Below are positions 46,140 to 57,485 of a DNA stretch of 64,000 nucleotides, piece by piece. This DNA comes from Deroplatys truncata (Eukaryota; Arthropoda; Insecta; Mantodea; Mantidae), in NCBI GenBank assembly GCA_030765065.1, contig CM060987.1, positions 76,766,557-76,830,556 of the forward strand, written 5' to 3'. Position 1 is the stretch's first letter, and each line of letters begins with the position of its first letter. Both the position numbers and the translations under genes were made by a program. The notes under the pieces were generated by a model. It was not told the DNA's origin and ran no database searches. It was given only the letters and a program-made list of their open reading frames with translations.

Positions 46140-47055
46140 TACCAGATCATATGACACAGAATGTTGCGAAATTACGGAGGGTAGTTGACTTGTGGAACCG
46201 AATGAAAGTTCAGCAGATGACTATCACTGTTTGCTCAGCTGTGGCTCTTGCTGCATCAAATGGCGTAAAAAAGACAACCATTCTGAAAAGAGTACATTAT
46301 TGCCCTTTCCGATGCAAAATACTTGTATTCTAAAACTATTAAGCAGTGCAAGAGGCGTAGTTTTACCATATCCAAAAACGTGATCTCATGTGCACTCAAC
46401 AACAAAGGTAAGGCCACATAAAGACTTATTCCAATGGGCAAGAAACAGCGAAATCCATTATCCGCAACCAGTTGCACCCCGAAAATAATTTGGAAGGTGA
46501 ATGCCCATGTCTCTGGACCAAATCCTGCAACTCGGAGGCCGCTGCATTGTAATTAGGGATCTCTGTTACTACTGTGAACGCCATAATCAACCAGGATTTG
46601 AATCTAGAAAAGTGCCACAAGCGTCGGGGATATAGGCCGCTGCCTAAATACATTGCAGAACGTGCTGCTAACAGCAGAAAGCTGTATGAAAGATACCTAG
46701 CTGATGAAAAGTGGATGTTTGTTGTCTTTTTAGATGAGGCATATGCTTATCTAAGTGACTGCAACAAACCCCGGACTATATATTACCAACCAAGGGGAGA
46801 AAAAATTTGAAAGTTGATATAAGGAAAGTAACGAAAATTTCTCCAATGGTTTCGTGGTAATAGCAAGGTGCAGTTACAAGGGCAAATTAATCATTCATCA
46901 TGTACGTAAAAATGTGAAAATTGTCAGACTAACGTCCTGATACCAAATTTCCATGCAGAAATCCTTGCTATGGTGCAGATGTAAATAAAGTCTGGTTGCA
47001 TCAGGATAAGGCATTCAAATTATACGTCGCTTCAGCGTACAAATGTTTGGAGAAC

Positions 47056-47111
<56 letters not shown>

Positions 47112-47400
47112 GGGAATACATTTCACACCTTTCAGCAACATTTGTCTTAACTGATGCATTACTGATGGAATTTTGTGCTTTCGGGTTGCTGAAAAGAGCC
47201 GGAAGCAGACGACCGCGAATTTTGGATGATCTTTGGAAAACTGCCAGGAGGAATGGAATACACTGGACATCCCTGTATTTCATAGCAGTTTGCTCCAGTG
47301 GAAGCTGTGCTGTAGATTGATAGCGCTTGAGGCGCTAAATACTGCCAGATAGAACATCACTGCTGGTGAAGTCGTGGTTTTTCATAAGGTAAGGGGGTCA
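46140..47400 (+). pseudogene. Tc1/mariner-superfamily transposase pseudogene with GA insertion
   Basis: The decayed frame has an N-terminal helix-turn-helix-like part, ISVTTVNAIINQDLNLEK, and KWMFVVFLDEAYAYLSDC with the first catalytic Asp (about 46,733). FGLLKRAGSRRPRILDDLW near 47,180-47,240 and SSLLQWKLCC at the end follow. Stops and frame changes are frequent. A (GA)n tract (47,057-47,107) replaces the region where the second and third catalytic Asp would lie. This is a different subfamily from the mariners at 45.2 and 57.5 kb. Confidence 0.75.
47057..47107. repeat. (GA)n microsatellite
   Basis: About 25 units inside the dead transposase. Ser-Leu open frames on the - strand come from it. 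Confidence 0.96.
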
Positions 47401-49324
47401 CCATAGATTGCAAGTAACCCCCGTGTACCTGAAATTTAATGCTTTTTGGGTATTTAGGACCTTGTTATTACTTCCATATGTATGCTGTCTTAAACAGATA
47501 AGGTTTTATTGTTGGCCAGTCTCATCGCAATCATGTGCATTCATCTTCAGTTTGTATCAATCGTTAACTGTTACATTATATAAGGTTTTCTTTTTAAAAA
47601 TGAAATCCACACATACACACACACATTCTTATTGTACTTTCAGACTATGGAACGCATAGTAAAAGACTAAAGGAAAATACCCATCCAAATCCGGAAATCG
47701 GAACTGTCTGACTGTCTGATGTCTAACTGACTTAATTGACTGACTATACGCAGATAGACGGACAGACGCACAGAGAGACGGATACACACACAAAGGTATC
47801 CGTATACCATACATAGGGTCCTTTTCTTAAGCGTGTTATTCAGTTGAACTCAAAACGTGTAGATATTGAGTTTTAGAAACCTAAGCTTTATAGAAAGTAA
47901 AAACATTGTTTGTAATTGTTATCTCTCATGTGTTATAGTATGTGACGAATATGTCTGCTGTTTTGACTCGCATTATCATAACATAAAGGATTTGAAAATT
48001 TCAAATAATTGCAATCAAGCCACACAAGGATTGCTTTTATTATACGTTTACGTGTTTATTTCATCGGTGGTGGTGCTGCTGCTGCTTCGGTTGCTAATTG
48101 CAGGTGTTTTGCACTTGCCTTTTTATAATAGGATTTTTGAATAAATGAAACCAATCCTAGGTTGCAGTATTGCTTTAGACTTAGTACCCTGTGAAGACAC
48201 TCGGTATCCCATTATTTCGTTAATAGAAAATTAGTTGTCTTCATTTATGATCTCTTATGCTTATAAATGGCGGGTTTAATCATCTCCGGTTCAATTGTAC
48301 TTCGTATACTTTCTTTTCAGTCATTTGTGCCTTAAAAGGACAGCCATAAATTATCAGAGGTTTTATTTTCTGTCATAATGATATGCTAAGCATTTCTTTC
48401 TCTTTCAACCTAATATACGACTTTTTTGGATTAATATTCTAAAACACCTTTCCAAAATATAGCAAAGCATGTGTCTAGGATTTGTTGGATGATCTGATAT
48501 ACACGCTTGCTGCATTTCTTCAAAAGTAGTTAGAATTAAGCCGCCGTAATTAAACATGTTGAAGCTTGTAGTAATATATGAGCAAGATAAAGTAATTAAG
48601 AATATATGAGAGCACGAGTGTAAGCTGCTTAGTCACAGTACATGTTGCTTTGACTGGATGCTTCGCGCTGTAGCGCATCTACTTCCCCTCTGGAGAGCGC
48701 GTCTGGCACATAGTAGCGTCCAATAAAAACAGCGGCTATAAAAACAGTCGTCATCCGAGCACGCTGGGAAAGAAACGAATTGCCACAAAGAGGAGGAGGG
48801 GGAGAGAGAATGAAAGAGATGGCATTGTAGAGATCAGTACGTTTAAATGGGATAAGGACTTTGTATCACTGTGTAAGTGGCAGGCTTTTGATGAAACCTG
48901 TCTCTTCAGGAAAGTCCTTGGTTGTTCATGAACAACTGGCAAATAGAGAGAAAAAAGAAAATGTGTTGGATTCACATTCCTTTCTCTACTCTCTCCTACA
49001 AACTATTGTTACGACAGCTTATTCTTCTATCTACTTCTTGTTAAACGAGATAAAATCTCATCTTACATTCACACATTTGGTTGTGGCCATAGCAAGAATA
49101 TACTAGGCGAAGGAAATTGTCTGGTTCTTTAAAAACCGATCGCTATGTGATGGTCTTGAAATTCCAAGGCCACGAGAAAAAACGAAAAGAGACTTACCAC
49201 TTGAAAAATCCGATGCATAAAAGTCACAAAACCTTCTCTATCCACAATCGTTTATTTGTAAATAGCTTTCACAAACTATTCCTACAAAAGCTTATTACTG
49301 CCTCTACGGCTTATCTATAAGTAT
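47401..49324. other. Spacer; one TATA-like site at 48,737
   Basis: No recognisable gene. TATAAAAA at 48,737-48,744 lies in a locally G+C-richer stretch (48,640-48,790), with CCAAT about 18 bases upstream. No defined transcript follows. Confidence 0.35.
48715..48790 (+). promoter_or_regulatory. Possible Pol II core promoter
   Basis: CCAATAAAAAC then GGCTATAAAAACAG, with a purine-rich leader about 30 bases on. Sequence match only. Confidence 0.25.
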
Positions 49325-49905
49325 AGGAAGTAATGTACTTCAGCGAAAAATTAGACAGATTTCACTGGAGATACACGTTTTGAGGTCCCCTGAATTAAAT
49401 AAAGTATTTTTAAAAATAGGTCCATGTTTTAACGCTAATCATTTCAGAGAAATTTTTCCTTTTTTACTGGTTTGAATTACCAAATGCTTATGCTCGTATA
49501 TTCTCAAGGGTAAGTCGCTATTCGTTTTTTTCCTTGTGGCCATACAAAGACATGGAATTTCAAAACCATGATATTGCAAACCTCTTCTAAAATATTTGAC
49601 CAAATAAAAATACTCAATTGAACTGTGTCAAAAATATTTGTTTAGTGCAGAAAAATTTGTGGACCATATTTTATTTTCCACTTTACTGGGTTTGACTGGA
49701 TTACTCGTAATATTAGCCTTCTGACCTGTAATTCCCCTGTACCCACAACAAAATATGTAATAGAACTGTTTCTGCAAATGCTTATCTCGATTAACATGAA
49801 TTAGGTATAGAATAAGCTTTTGGAAGAATAGTTTATGGAACAGTGAGTAGAGAAAGCCATCTGAGTGAAAATATCAGGAACTTTTTCTATATACAGCATG
49901 TTAAT
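49325..49905 (-). repeat. RptC, diverged copy
   Basis: Starts AGGAAGTAATGTACTTCAGCG and CACGTTTTGAGGTCCCCTGAA, ends GTAGAGAAAGCCATCTGAG. The central part is altered and has no microsatellite. Confidence 0.65.
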
Positions 49906-50079
49906 AGAGTAAACATTTGCAGATATAGTTTCATTTAACATTTTGTTGTAGGTATAAGGGGAATAGAACAAACCGAAATGATAGATGTTTTAAAGCTATG
50001 CTGACCTTAAAATCCAATACTTTTTGCATGACATTGTGAGAAACAACTGACAGTGGACAGCACTTTAAACAAATTAAAA

Positions 50080-50541
50080 AGCGTTGAAAAACTCAAACCA
50101 ATAATAAAGCATATCTCGAAAATCGCTGAAGTCACAAAGGGTTATTTGAAATAAATCCTGTTTTAAATAGTTCTATATTTTTGGCGTAGTGTGCGTTAAT
50201 ATATCCCTTAAAGTCTACAGGTTATTCAAAATGATACATTTCTTCCATATGAAGTGCATTTCACGGCTATTCTCAGCGAATTCAAGATATAGTTTTATTT
50301 TCAATATTAATACTTGAAATGTATAGTATTTTAATTAAAATCGTTAGATCCATTTATTATAAAACAAATAAAATAAAATATTATAAACTAAATAGTTTAG
50401 AGAAATGTCACGTATAATTGTTAATTTTGGAAATGTAACTTTTCTAGAAAATCTTCGTGTCGAAGTTTTGGAAGATATTGCACTTAAATACGAAGTTTGC
50501 AGTAATTCAACACTTTCGTTTTGAATTATGCTGTTCACACA
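50080..50541 (+). repeat. RptC, left part of an interrupted copy
   Basis: Runs from TTGAAAAACTCAAACC to TTGAATTATGCTGTTCACAC, where the copy is interrupted at its AC tract by SINE-A. The end of RptC resumes at 51,575. Confidence 0.7.
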
Positions 50542-50552
50542 CAGACACAAAC

Positions 50553-50828
50553 TCCTCCGTGGTGTAGTGGTTACCAAGCTAGCTTCCTCCCGAGGTCGCG
50601 GGTTCAAACCCGGAGAGTGATGAACTTTTTCGGGTGTAAAAATCCTTAGCATGCCTTCCTTCGGAAGGGAAGTAAAGCTGGTGGTTCCGTGTCGTAGATT
50701 TACGGCAACCTCAAGCCTGATAAAGAGGCCTCTGAGCAATATTCCCGGTCTTCCGCACCCAATGTAGAATGGGACGCAAACGACCACGGCAGTTAAACAG
50801 CATCCATAAATAAAACACAATTTAATTT
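50553..50828 (+). mobile_element. SINE-A, full-length copy inside RptC
   Basis: Head TCCTCCGTGGTGTAGTGG, B box CGGGTTCAAACCCGG, shared body, A-rich tail. An exact 11-base duplication CAGACACAAAC flanks it (50,542-50,552 and 50,829-50,839). Confidence 0.92.
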
Positions 50829-50950
50829 CAGACACAAACAAATACAGCGACCGTTTTATTATTATTACTCTATTTATCTTACGTCGCTTTAAATCATTGG
50901 ACACATCGCGGCTGATCTATTAATGGATAACTCTTAGAACGGTATGTGAT

Positions 50951-51330
50951 GGACAGCCTTCTAGGTCTCATCCCCGTAACCACCCGCTCCGTTACGTGTC
51001 ACAGAGACCCAGGCGCACAGCTGCCGGATCTTCTGCTTCGTGTCGTGCAGATGGCATTAAGGTGCCGTGCAGTCCAACTGCCGCTCTCATATAGAAAGGC
51101 GGACAGTTAGGCTTCTAGATCTCATCCCTGTACTGTAACCACCTGCTTCGTGCCGTGCAGACGGCATTAGGGTGCCGTCTTCACACAGAAAGGCGGACAG
51201 TTAGCCTTCTAGCTCTCATCCCTGAAAATGCCATCTTGCTTAGTCACGTGCCCACAGAGACCCCGGCGCATGGCAACCGGATCTTCTGCTTCGTGCCGTG
51301 CAGATGGCGTTAGGGTACCGTCCAGTATAA
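50951..51330. repeat. Complex tandem repeat, about three units
   Basis: GGACAGTTAG.CTTCTAG.TCTCATCCCTG recurs at about 50,951, 51,101 and 51,195. CTGCTTCGTGCCGTGCAGA.GGC recurs at about 51,033, 51,143 and 51,287. Unit length varies (94-150 bp). G+C-rich compared with its flanks. Confidence 0.7.
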
Positions 51331-51572
51331 CATCTTACATTATCTTTATAGATATATGGCATAGCAATCGCTATTACCACTTATTTTTCATTTTTACTAT
51401 TGTTGTAGACTTAATAGTGGGTCGTGATTTTAAATATCCAATCCGGTATTTACCTTGGCGACTGAGGGAAACCACGAAAAAAAACTCACAGATCGGTCGG
51501 CCCACGGGATTTGAACCTGGGACTTCCCGAATGCGGATCACAAATGCTACCGACTGAGCCATCCCGCTAGGT
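51331..51572 (-). mobile_element. SINE-B element
   Basis: On the - strand there is an excellent A box (GGATGGCTCAGTCGGTAGC) and B box (CAGGTTCAAATCCCG). The central block TCGTGGTTTCCCTCAG, with GGTAAATACCGG, follows, then an AT-rich 3' part. The same central block is at 34.9 and 56.5 kb. Confidence 0.72.
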
Positions 51573-51574
51573 AG

Positions 51575-51710
51575 GGATCGTTTTCTAAAAATGCTTGTTT
51601 TGGATTCAGGTGGGTTCAAAACATGCATTTCCGATGAAATATCGGAAGCGAATTCTTGGGTGGAATGTAACACTTCTTCTTACGTATTATACCTAGGCTG
51701 GTGACGAAAA
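51575..51710 (+). repeat. RptC, right end of the interrupted copy
   Basis: GTTTTCTAAAAATGCTTG, TTTTGGATTCAGG and TTCTTGGGTGGAATG continue the copy that stopped at 50,541. Confidence 0.7.
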
Positions 51711-53048
51711 AGTGAGAATGTTTCAGCACATTTTTCGCTGCGGATCCTCGCGATGTAGATGGGTGTGTTACAAATATGGTATTTCACACCGTCATTTGAG
51801 ATTTTTATCTAAATAGGTTGGTAGTGAAATGGAAAACAGGTTTTAGCAAGCGGATGTCACAATGTTATTGAGTATATGGAAACTAGCGATCGACTGTTTC
51901 TTCTTATATAGGAAATGTACGTAATAATGCCCTATCTTACGATACCGAAAGGAAACCTACGTTTAAAATTCAATAAAGGATACTTTACCCATAGTTTACA
52001 ATAATAATGTACAAGGTAGCAAAGGGTACAAAGTAACAGATAGTAGCTTATACTTCCTTGAAGTTTTTGCTTCATTAGCATTTTAGTTGTATTTTTGTAA
52101 GCCCGAATTAAAGAAAATTGCTGCTAATAAGTTTATTCACAGTTGTTATTAAGGATAATAATATAGTGAATAGAGCATGCACTTGGTGTCTCGTATACCT
52201 TCTGTGTTTTTTTTCTCCTCCTCCATCCGTAAAGTACGATTTCTTGAAATGTGTGCTTGTGAGTGTGTATTTAAGAGAGGGTGTTTGTGTATACTGACGA
52301 GATTATGGACAGCAGTAATTCATTAGATCGTAACAAGTGAAACAATTAGATTTTAATGAGAGAATTAACTACAATTTAGCAGAAATTAAAATCCGCTAAT
52401 AGAAAGTCTACCAAGAAACGTGAAGACAAGTTCAATTTATGTAGGTATCCTTAGATTTATCAGTTAGGAAAGAAATAAGTGGTACGTATTTGTGTTGCTG
52501 TTAAAAGTGTTTGGAGAACGAAGGATTTCTAAGGGAATATTTGGCCAGAATCGATGTTAATGGAACGCTGACTTGGCCGTAAGCTTTTGTTAAAATCCAA
52601 GACGTGAAAATATTCCAGTAGGTTTTGTTTGTCAGAGGAACGTGACTTTTCAGAGCTAGAAGATTATTGACGAGAGAAACCGGGGAACCACCGCGAAGGT
52701 ATCACATGTAGAGGTATGCATTTCTGCGATCTCCTGCTTGCCCCGGGAAGTAGGTTTCCCGCAGGCCAACCTTAGAACGGAACGGAGTTGGGAAACCTGT
52801 CTCATACTCTTGATTGCTGATAGGTTCAGCTGTGGCCTTACATTACGATAATATCCTAACGTGTATTATTGTTAGTGTTAAGTTGTTTTCCATAGTTATA
52901 CGTTCCAAACTGCTAATGAAATAGTAAAACATCACCACTTTGGAACTATGCAGAAAGTTTTACTTTAGGATTATTTAACCACAACGTTTTTAAAATCTTT
53001 TAAAATATTTTCAAAACTTTTACCTTTGCAAGTTGATATTTTAAGGAG

Positions 53049-53126
<78 letters not shown>

Positions 53127-53670
53127 TACAGACTTCTGCTTACAACTGTTCAATATGTGCTTCTAACAAAGTGCAGAAATGGCCTCCTTTTTTATTATTT
53201 CTTGTTCGACAAATTTTCCGCCTTTAAATGTTGCCTTGAAGACACTGCACTGCCAGTTTAATAATGCGTATTCTCATAGAAGATGGTCTATCTTTTGAAC
53301 TTCGTCACGGAAAAGCCATCCATTTAAACTGGATGAAGTCTAATATAAGGGTCGAAAACGTATAAGAATGTAAACATTGTGAAAGATCCAAACGTTTACG
53401 TCAAAGAGAGATTGAAATATCTAACCATGCAGAAAAGATGTAAAAATATCGGAAAATGTACAATAGCCTAGGAATCAGGAACAAAATTTGGTGAAGTGTA
53501 AAAGGTTGTATAATTGTGGAAAATCATTTAAAAGCCTTCTGTTTTATACTACAAAAATACATTAAGAAAGAAATTATTCTCACTACTATTAAGCTAGCAT
53601 GAAAGTATAACAGATTGTTTGCGCTTCACTAACTCCTAAAGTATCTCCATATTAAGCATTTGTTTTCATG
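51711..53670. other. Spacer with ATT microsatellite, no gene seen
   Basis: (TTA)n at 53,050-53,126. A G+C-richer patch at 52,670-52,800 has no recognisable content. Confidence 0.4.
53050..53126. repeat. (TTA)n microsatellite, about 25 units
   Basis: Pure trinucleotide run. The Asn-repeat open frame on the - strand is an artefact of it. Confidence 0.97.
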
Positions 53671-53792
53671 TTACGTTTTAAACTTGCTATGTTGACGTAT
53701 TGACACTACATCGCTGGAACGTTAAAGGTGGGGTGGTAGAAACGCTCCATTGATGTAGTGTCAATGTCAACATAGCAAGTTTAAAACTTAAC
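53671..53792. repeat. Long imperfect hairpin (~41-bp arms)
   Basis: GTTTTAAACTTGCTATGTTG and TTGACACTACATC on the left pair with their complements on the right, with one substitution and a 2-base gap, around a ~38-base loop that itself can pair (GGAACGTT/AACGCTCC). Could be a tiny TIR element or a hairpin RNA source. Confidence 0.75.
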
Positions 53793-54019
53793 ACAAAATC
53801 AATATAACATTGGATATTGCTTCTTTTTGTTATTAAAACATTGTTTTATTCGACGTGTATTATCCAGCAATGTTCTAGGTTCTGTAGACATATCGCAGCA
53901 GCTGGTAGGTCCCGACCGCACTGCACAGTGTGGAGCGGAGTTTTGGCGAAGATAAAATACTGCTTCCAAATGGGAATTGAGTATAGTTAAACGGACACAT
54001 AGACTTTAATAAAATAAAA

Positions 54020-54170
54020 ATAAATCCTGTGGTGCTATAGCCCACGAAGGACTGGGCTTACCAACCTGACTGCCGGCCTCACGCCCACTTACGGACGGGG
54101 GAGGTGGGCAATTATCCAACCGATACAGGAGGTGATGTGGCCAGGATCACGCATCCACCAGATGGAGTTA
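54020..54170. repeat. Possible dispersed repeat fragment
   Basis: GTGGTGCTATAGCCCACGAAGG..GGGCTTACCAACC..GGTGGGCAATTATCCAACC resembles, from memory, a repeat widespread in insects. It is preceded by an A-rich stretch. No protein. Confidence 0.3.
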
Positions 54171-54904
54171 AATATGAATGGGAAACTTCAGTCAATGACA
54201 GATTGAGCATGTGGGAGCAAAGAAAAATATTTACGTCGAAAACAGCCTGAGATGGGGCATCTTGGCCAATACTCCAGACGATACCTTAACTCACTAGTTA
54301 AAGGTGCATTCATGTTCAACAGAAGTGAGAGATGGAAATGCGGGTGACAAACAACAGCGGGCCGCGACGCGATACGAGTAGCAACTTGTTCCTAATGAGT
54401 ATTCGCGTTATTTTAAATAGCCTATAACAAAACATTTGAATAATTGTGCAATTAGCGAGTCGACAGTTATCAGCAAAATCAATTAAAATCCGTCGTTCTG
54501 ACTTCGGAAATTTCCATCGATCATGGTAGTTAGGTCAACAAGAACGTACCCTTGTTTTAAATAAAAAATGCTCAACCTCTCAATGTTATACCCATGTCAT
54601 GAACTCCGACTATCCTTCACCAAGGACATCCTATAAAGTGCATGCTCCACAACCATAACTGCTGAAGAGAACTGAAGAGCCGAGATAACCGAATCCAGAC
54701 GACAGGTTCGCAACAATAAATTTCGACTATGTCGCAGGACTACCATACAGCCGAATTCTAATCATGCGCTCATTCTATGGTTATAAGCTAACTTTATAGC
54801 ATTGTTTTGGTATGATAAAAGAATATTATAAACAAAGAACTATTTACCTCTCACCACTTTTGTACTTATGACAAGAATGAGTATAGTTATGTAAAATATT
54901 TTGT

Positions 54905-55620
54905 CTGAAAAATTGGTTTCAATCTGCTTTTCGGTCTCAAGTAAGTGAATTCGGTTAAATACCAAACTTGGAATTTAAGTTTACTGTTTTCCAAAGATGC
55001 GACACAAAGAGTTTCAAGATAATCTGCCCACCCCAAACTATCCTTTATCGAAATTTTGGATTTTCTCAAAAATGGCTCTTAACGATTTTGATTAAAATAC
55101 CATGTAGATGTTTACAAATATATTTACTTGAAAAATAGCGCATTGAATTTTCTGGGATTAGCCTCTAAAACCTCTTCATTAGGAAATACTTTTTATAATT
55201 TTGTATAACTGATAGATGTTAAGTGATAGACGAAAATGTCTACACAAAAAATGTAGATCTCTTTAAAACACACGCTTTATTTGAAATAACGTATTTTATT
55301 CCATAAGTCATTATGGCCATAAGTTGTTAAGGTTCAAATTCTTCAATACTTTGTCATTATTTCAAAGTCTTTTTGATATTTAGTTGCCTCTCGCAATTGC
55401 ATGGAACGCTAGTATATAGCGACCAGTTCTAAACATTTGACTATCGCCATTCCCTTTGTATCCATAACGAAATGGTAATACAGCTGTTTCTGCAAAGATT
55501 TACCTGGGTTAAAATGAAGTAGGTGAAGAAATAAACTTGCATAACAATAGTTTGTATACCCAATAATAAACGATGGAGGTTGGATAAAGTCACGTAAATG
55601 TAACACATAAAATTTTTCTA
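54905..55620 (-). repeat. RptC, diverged copy
   Basis: Central block CAAACTTGGAATTTAAGTTT, AAAGATGCGACAC and CCCACCCCAAACTATCC, through to AATGTAACACATAAAATTTTTC. The microsatellite end is missing. Confidence 0.7.
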
Positions 55621-55812
55621 AAGAAACTTAAGTATGTAAGGATCGGGATTTTAAATGTAAAGGTGAACGCCTCTTTAGTTTGTGTAACAGTGGCTTTCAC
55701 TTTGAAACATGTTGTTTAAATATACCAATTCCTTTTAGCGTGAGGCGTGTAGTGACATTATATCTACTTATTTGGTCTAAATTTCGCAGCCTTCTTCTTG
55801 AAACACACACAC

Positions 55813-55814
<2 letters not shown>

Positions 55815-55856
<42 letters not shown>
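55815..55856. repeat. (AT)n microsatellite
   Basis: About 20 units after a short AC run. Confidence 0.95.
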
Positions 55857-55859
<3 letters not shown>

Positions 55860-56463
55860 CTGTTGGCGGAACCTTGGGTCGTAGTATTAAAACATTCTCA
55901 CTAACATTTATATGATAACGAGGGAAACCAGCAAATTCCGTATGCTGATAGTACTGGATTGATTGATTTACAGTTACGGTTCATTGTTACCGTGATAATA
56001 TAAATTAACTAGATTATTATAATGACCAATAACGCTGTTCTTCTTTTCTTTCAGGTAAGATAAACGCCCAGATGTGCACACATCAGAATAATGAGATGCT
56101 ATACATGAACAATGAATTGGATTTGTAAGTTTTTCAGTATTTTTCTCACTATAATGAAAGATATCTTTAAGGTAATATATAATTATATATATAATCATTC
56201 AAGTGTTATTTACCTTTTATAGTATTCCGTAGAGGGTATAAATTAATATTAGACCGCGTCATTTGAAACCAAAAGAACGTAAGCATTTAATTTAATAGCG
56301 CACTAAAATAAAAATTATATCTATCTTATAATAACACCAGACTATTAGGCATTATCTGTATATTTCGTGTACAAAGTTAATTGGTATAACCAAAGAAAAA
56401 ACAAACATTTATAAATGTTGACTATATAAATTAGCCATAAATACAAATACCTACAAACACCAA
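55857..56463. other. Spacer, no gene seen
   Basis: AT-rich sequence without recognisable content. Confidence 0.4.
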
Positions 56464-56965
56464 CGATACCGAGCGAGATGGCTCCACGGTAACGTTTGAG
56501 GCTTGCGTTTGGGAGTGCCGAGCTCAATTCCCACTCTGATCTTGTGTTTTTTGCGGTTTTCCCTAGTCAGTAGGTGAATTTATGCGGTGGTTTCTCATCT
56601 ACCACGATTTCCTTTCCTCATGTTCCTTTCATTCCGCTTCCTTCTCATCTTTCAAAAGTGCTTCTAGGTTTCGTGGCGTATGGTGGTGCCGGAGAGATGG
56701 TTCGGATACTTGCCCAAAGGAAAGAGTACTCCTCGTGGACACTAGAGGTTACTTGGTCGATGTTCATCGCCCTCTCCAAGCAATTCCAGCTGTAGGAATG
56801 AGTCTTCGAGCCTGGAACTTCTGCGCGTCTTTGTGGCCTGCCTGCACCCTGTATCATCCGTGGTACCTTCACTTCATATCTTCCTCTTGGGGGGTGATAG
56901 CCACAATAGATCCCTGTAGGTCTCAGTGCGCGAGGTGTCCTCCGTTGTGTAATCGATACCTATAC
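56464..56965 (+). mobile_element. SINE-B-like element, long form
   Basis: A weak tRNA-like head (GAGATGGCTCCACGGTAACG, then GAGCTCAATTCCCAC) is followed by the central block TTTTTTGCGGTTTTCCCTAG, GTAGGTGAATTTATGCGG. The ~380-bp remainder is G+C-rich and gives open frames on both strands that I attribute to the repeat. Confidence 0.55.
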
Positions 56966-57429
56966 ATATAACATCAGACATTGAGAAAGAAAAGGAATCT
57001 TATGTGTTTCATATAATTATAACCCACTATACTTATTTTCATAGCTCTTCTAAAAATATTCATAAAACACATAGTTTTTTCTGTATAATTTCTGTTAAAC
57101 ATAATAAACTTGACCAAAATCGTATGAATACACCTTTGTCGCAGTTAAGAGAAGCATACTGAAGGCTAAGACCGCAGACATAAGTTTAAAAAGTAAGTCG
57201 TTATATGCTGTCCTTGATATTACATACTCTCTTGCAGGGTGATGAGAATAAACATCGGAGATACAATATTATAAGTTTCTATTTAAAATGTTGGAAAATA
57301 CAAAGTAAAAACAGAAAAAACGCCTAAAACTACAAAACTGTTATACAAATGACCTATTTTAATGAATTCTAAATTTTTTCTGCATGAAATTTTTGTATAT
57401 CGCACATCTTCCATTTATACAACGGTACA

Positions 57430-57485
57430 CAACATCAATTGCAACCAAGGGAGCTTCACAGGCTATTTACTAAAAATTCTATATA
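57430..57485 (+). repeat. RptC, left flank of the mariner insertion
   Basis: AGCTTCACAGGCTATTTACTAAAAATTC matches the RptC segment at about 18,825-18,850. The copy continues after mariner at 58,801. Confidence 0.6.

Noticed and set aside
47001-47283. Ser-Leu repeat open frames on the - strand
   Set aside because: Produced by the (GA)n tract within a dead transposase.
50344-50904. 186-codon open frame on the - strand
   Set aside because: It runs through SINE-A and RptC; the sequence is explained by the repeats.
51480-51572. Functional tRNA gene on the - strand
   Set aside because: Strong promoter boxes but followed by a SINE central block; the anticodon arm does not fold cleanly.
52971-53153. 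Poly-Asn open frame on the - strand
   Set aside because: Translation of (TTA)n; no flanking domain.
56574-56971. Overlapping open frames on + with coding-like composition
   Set aside because: They lie in the body of a tRNA-headed repeat; no domain and no splice signals.
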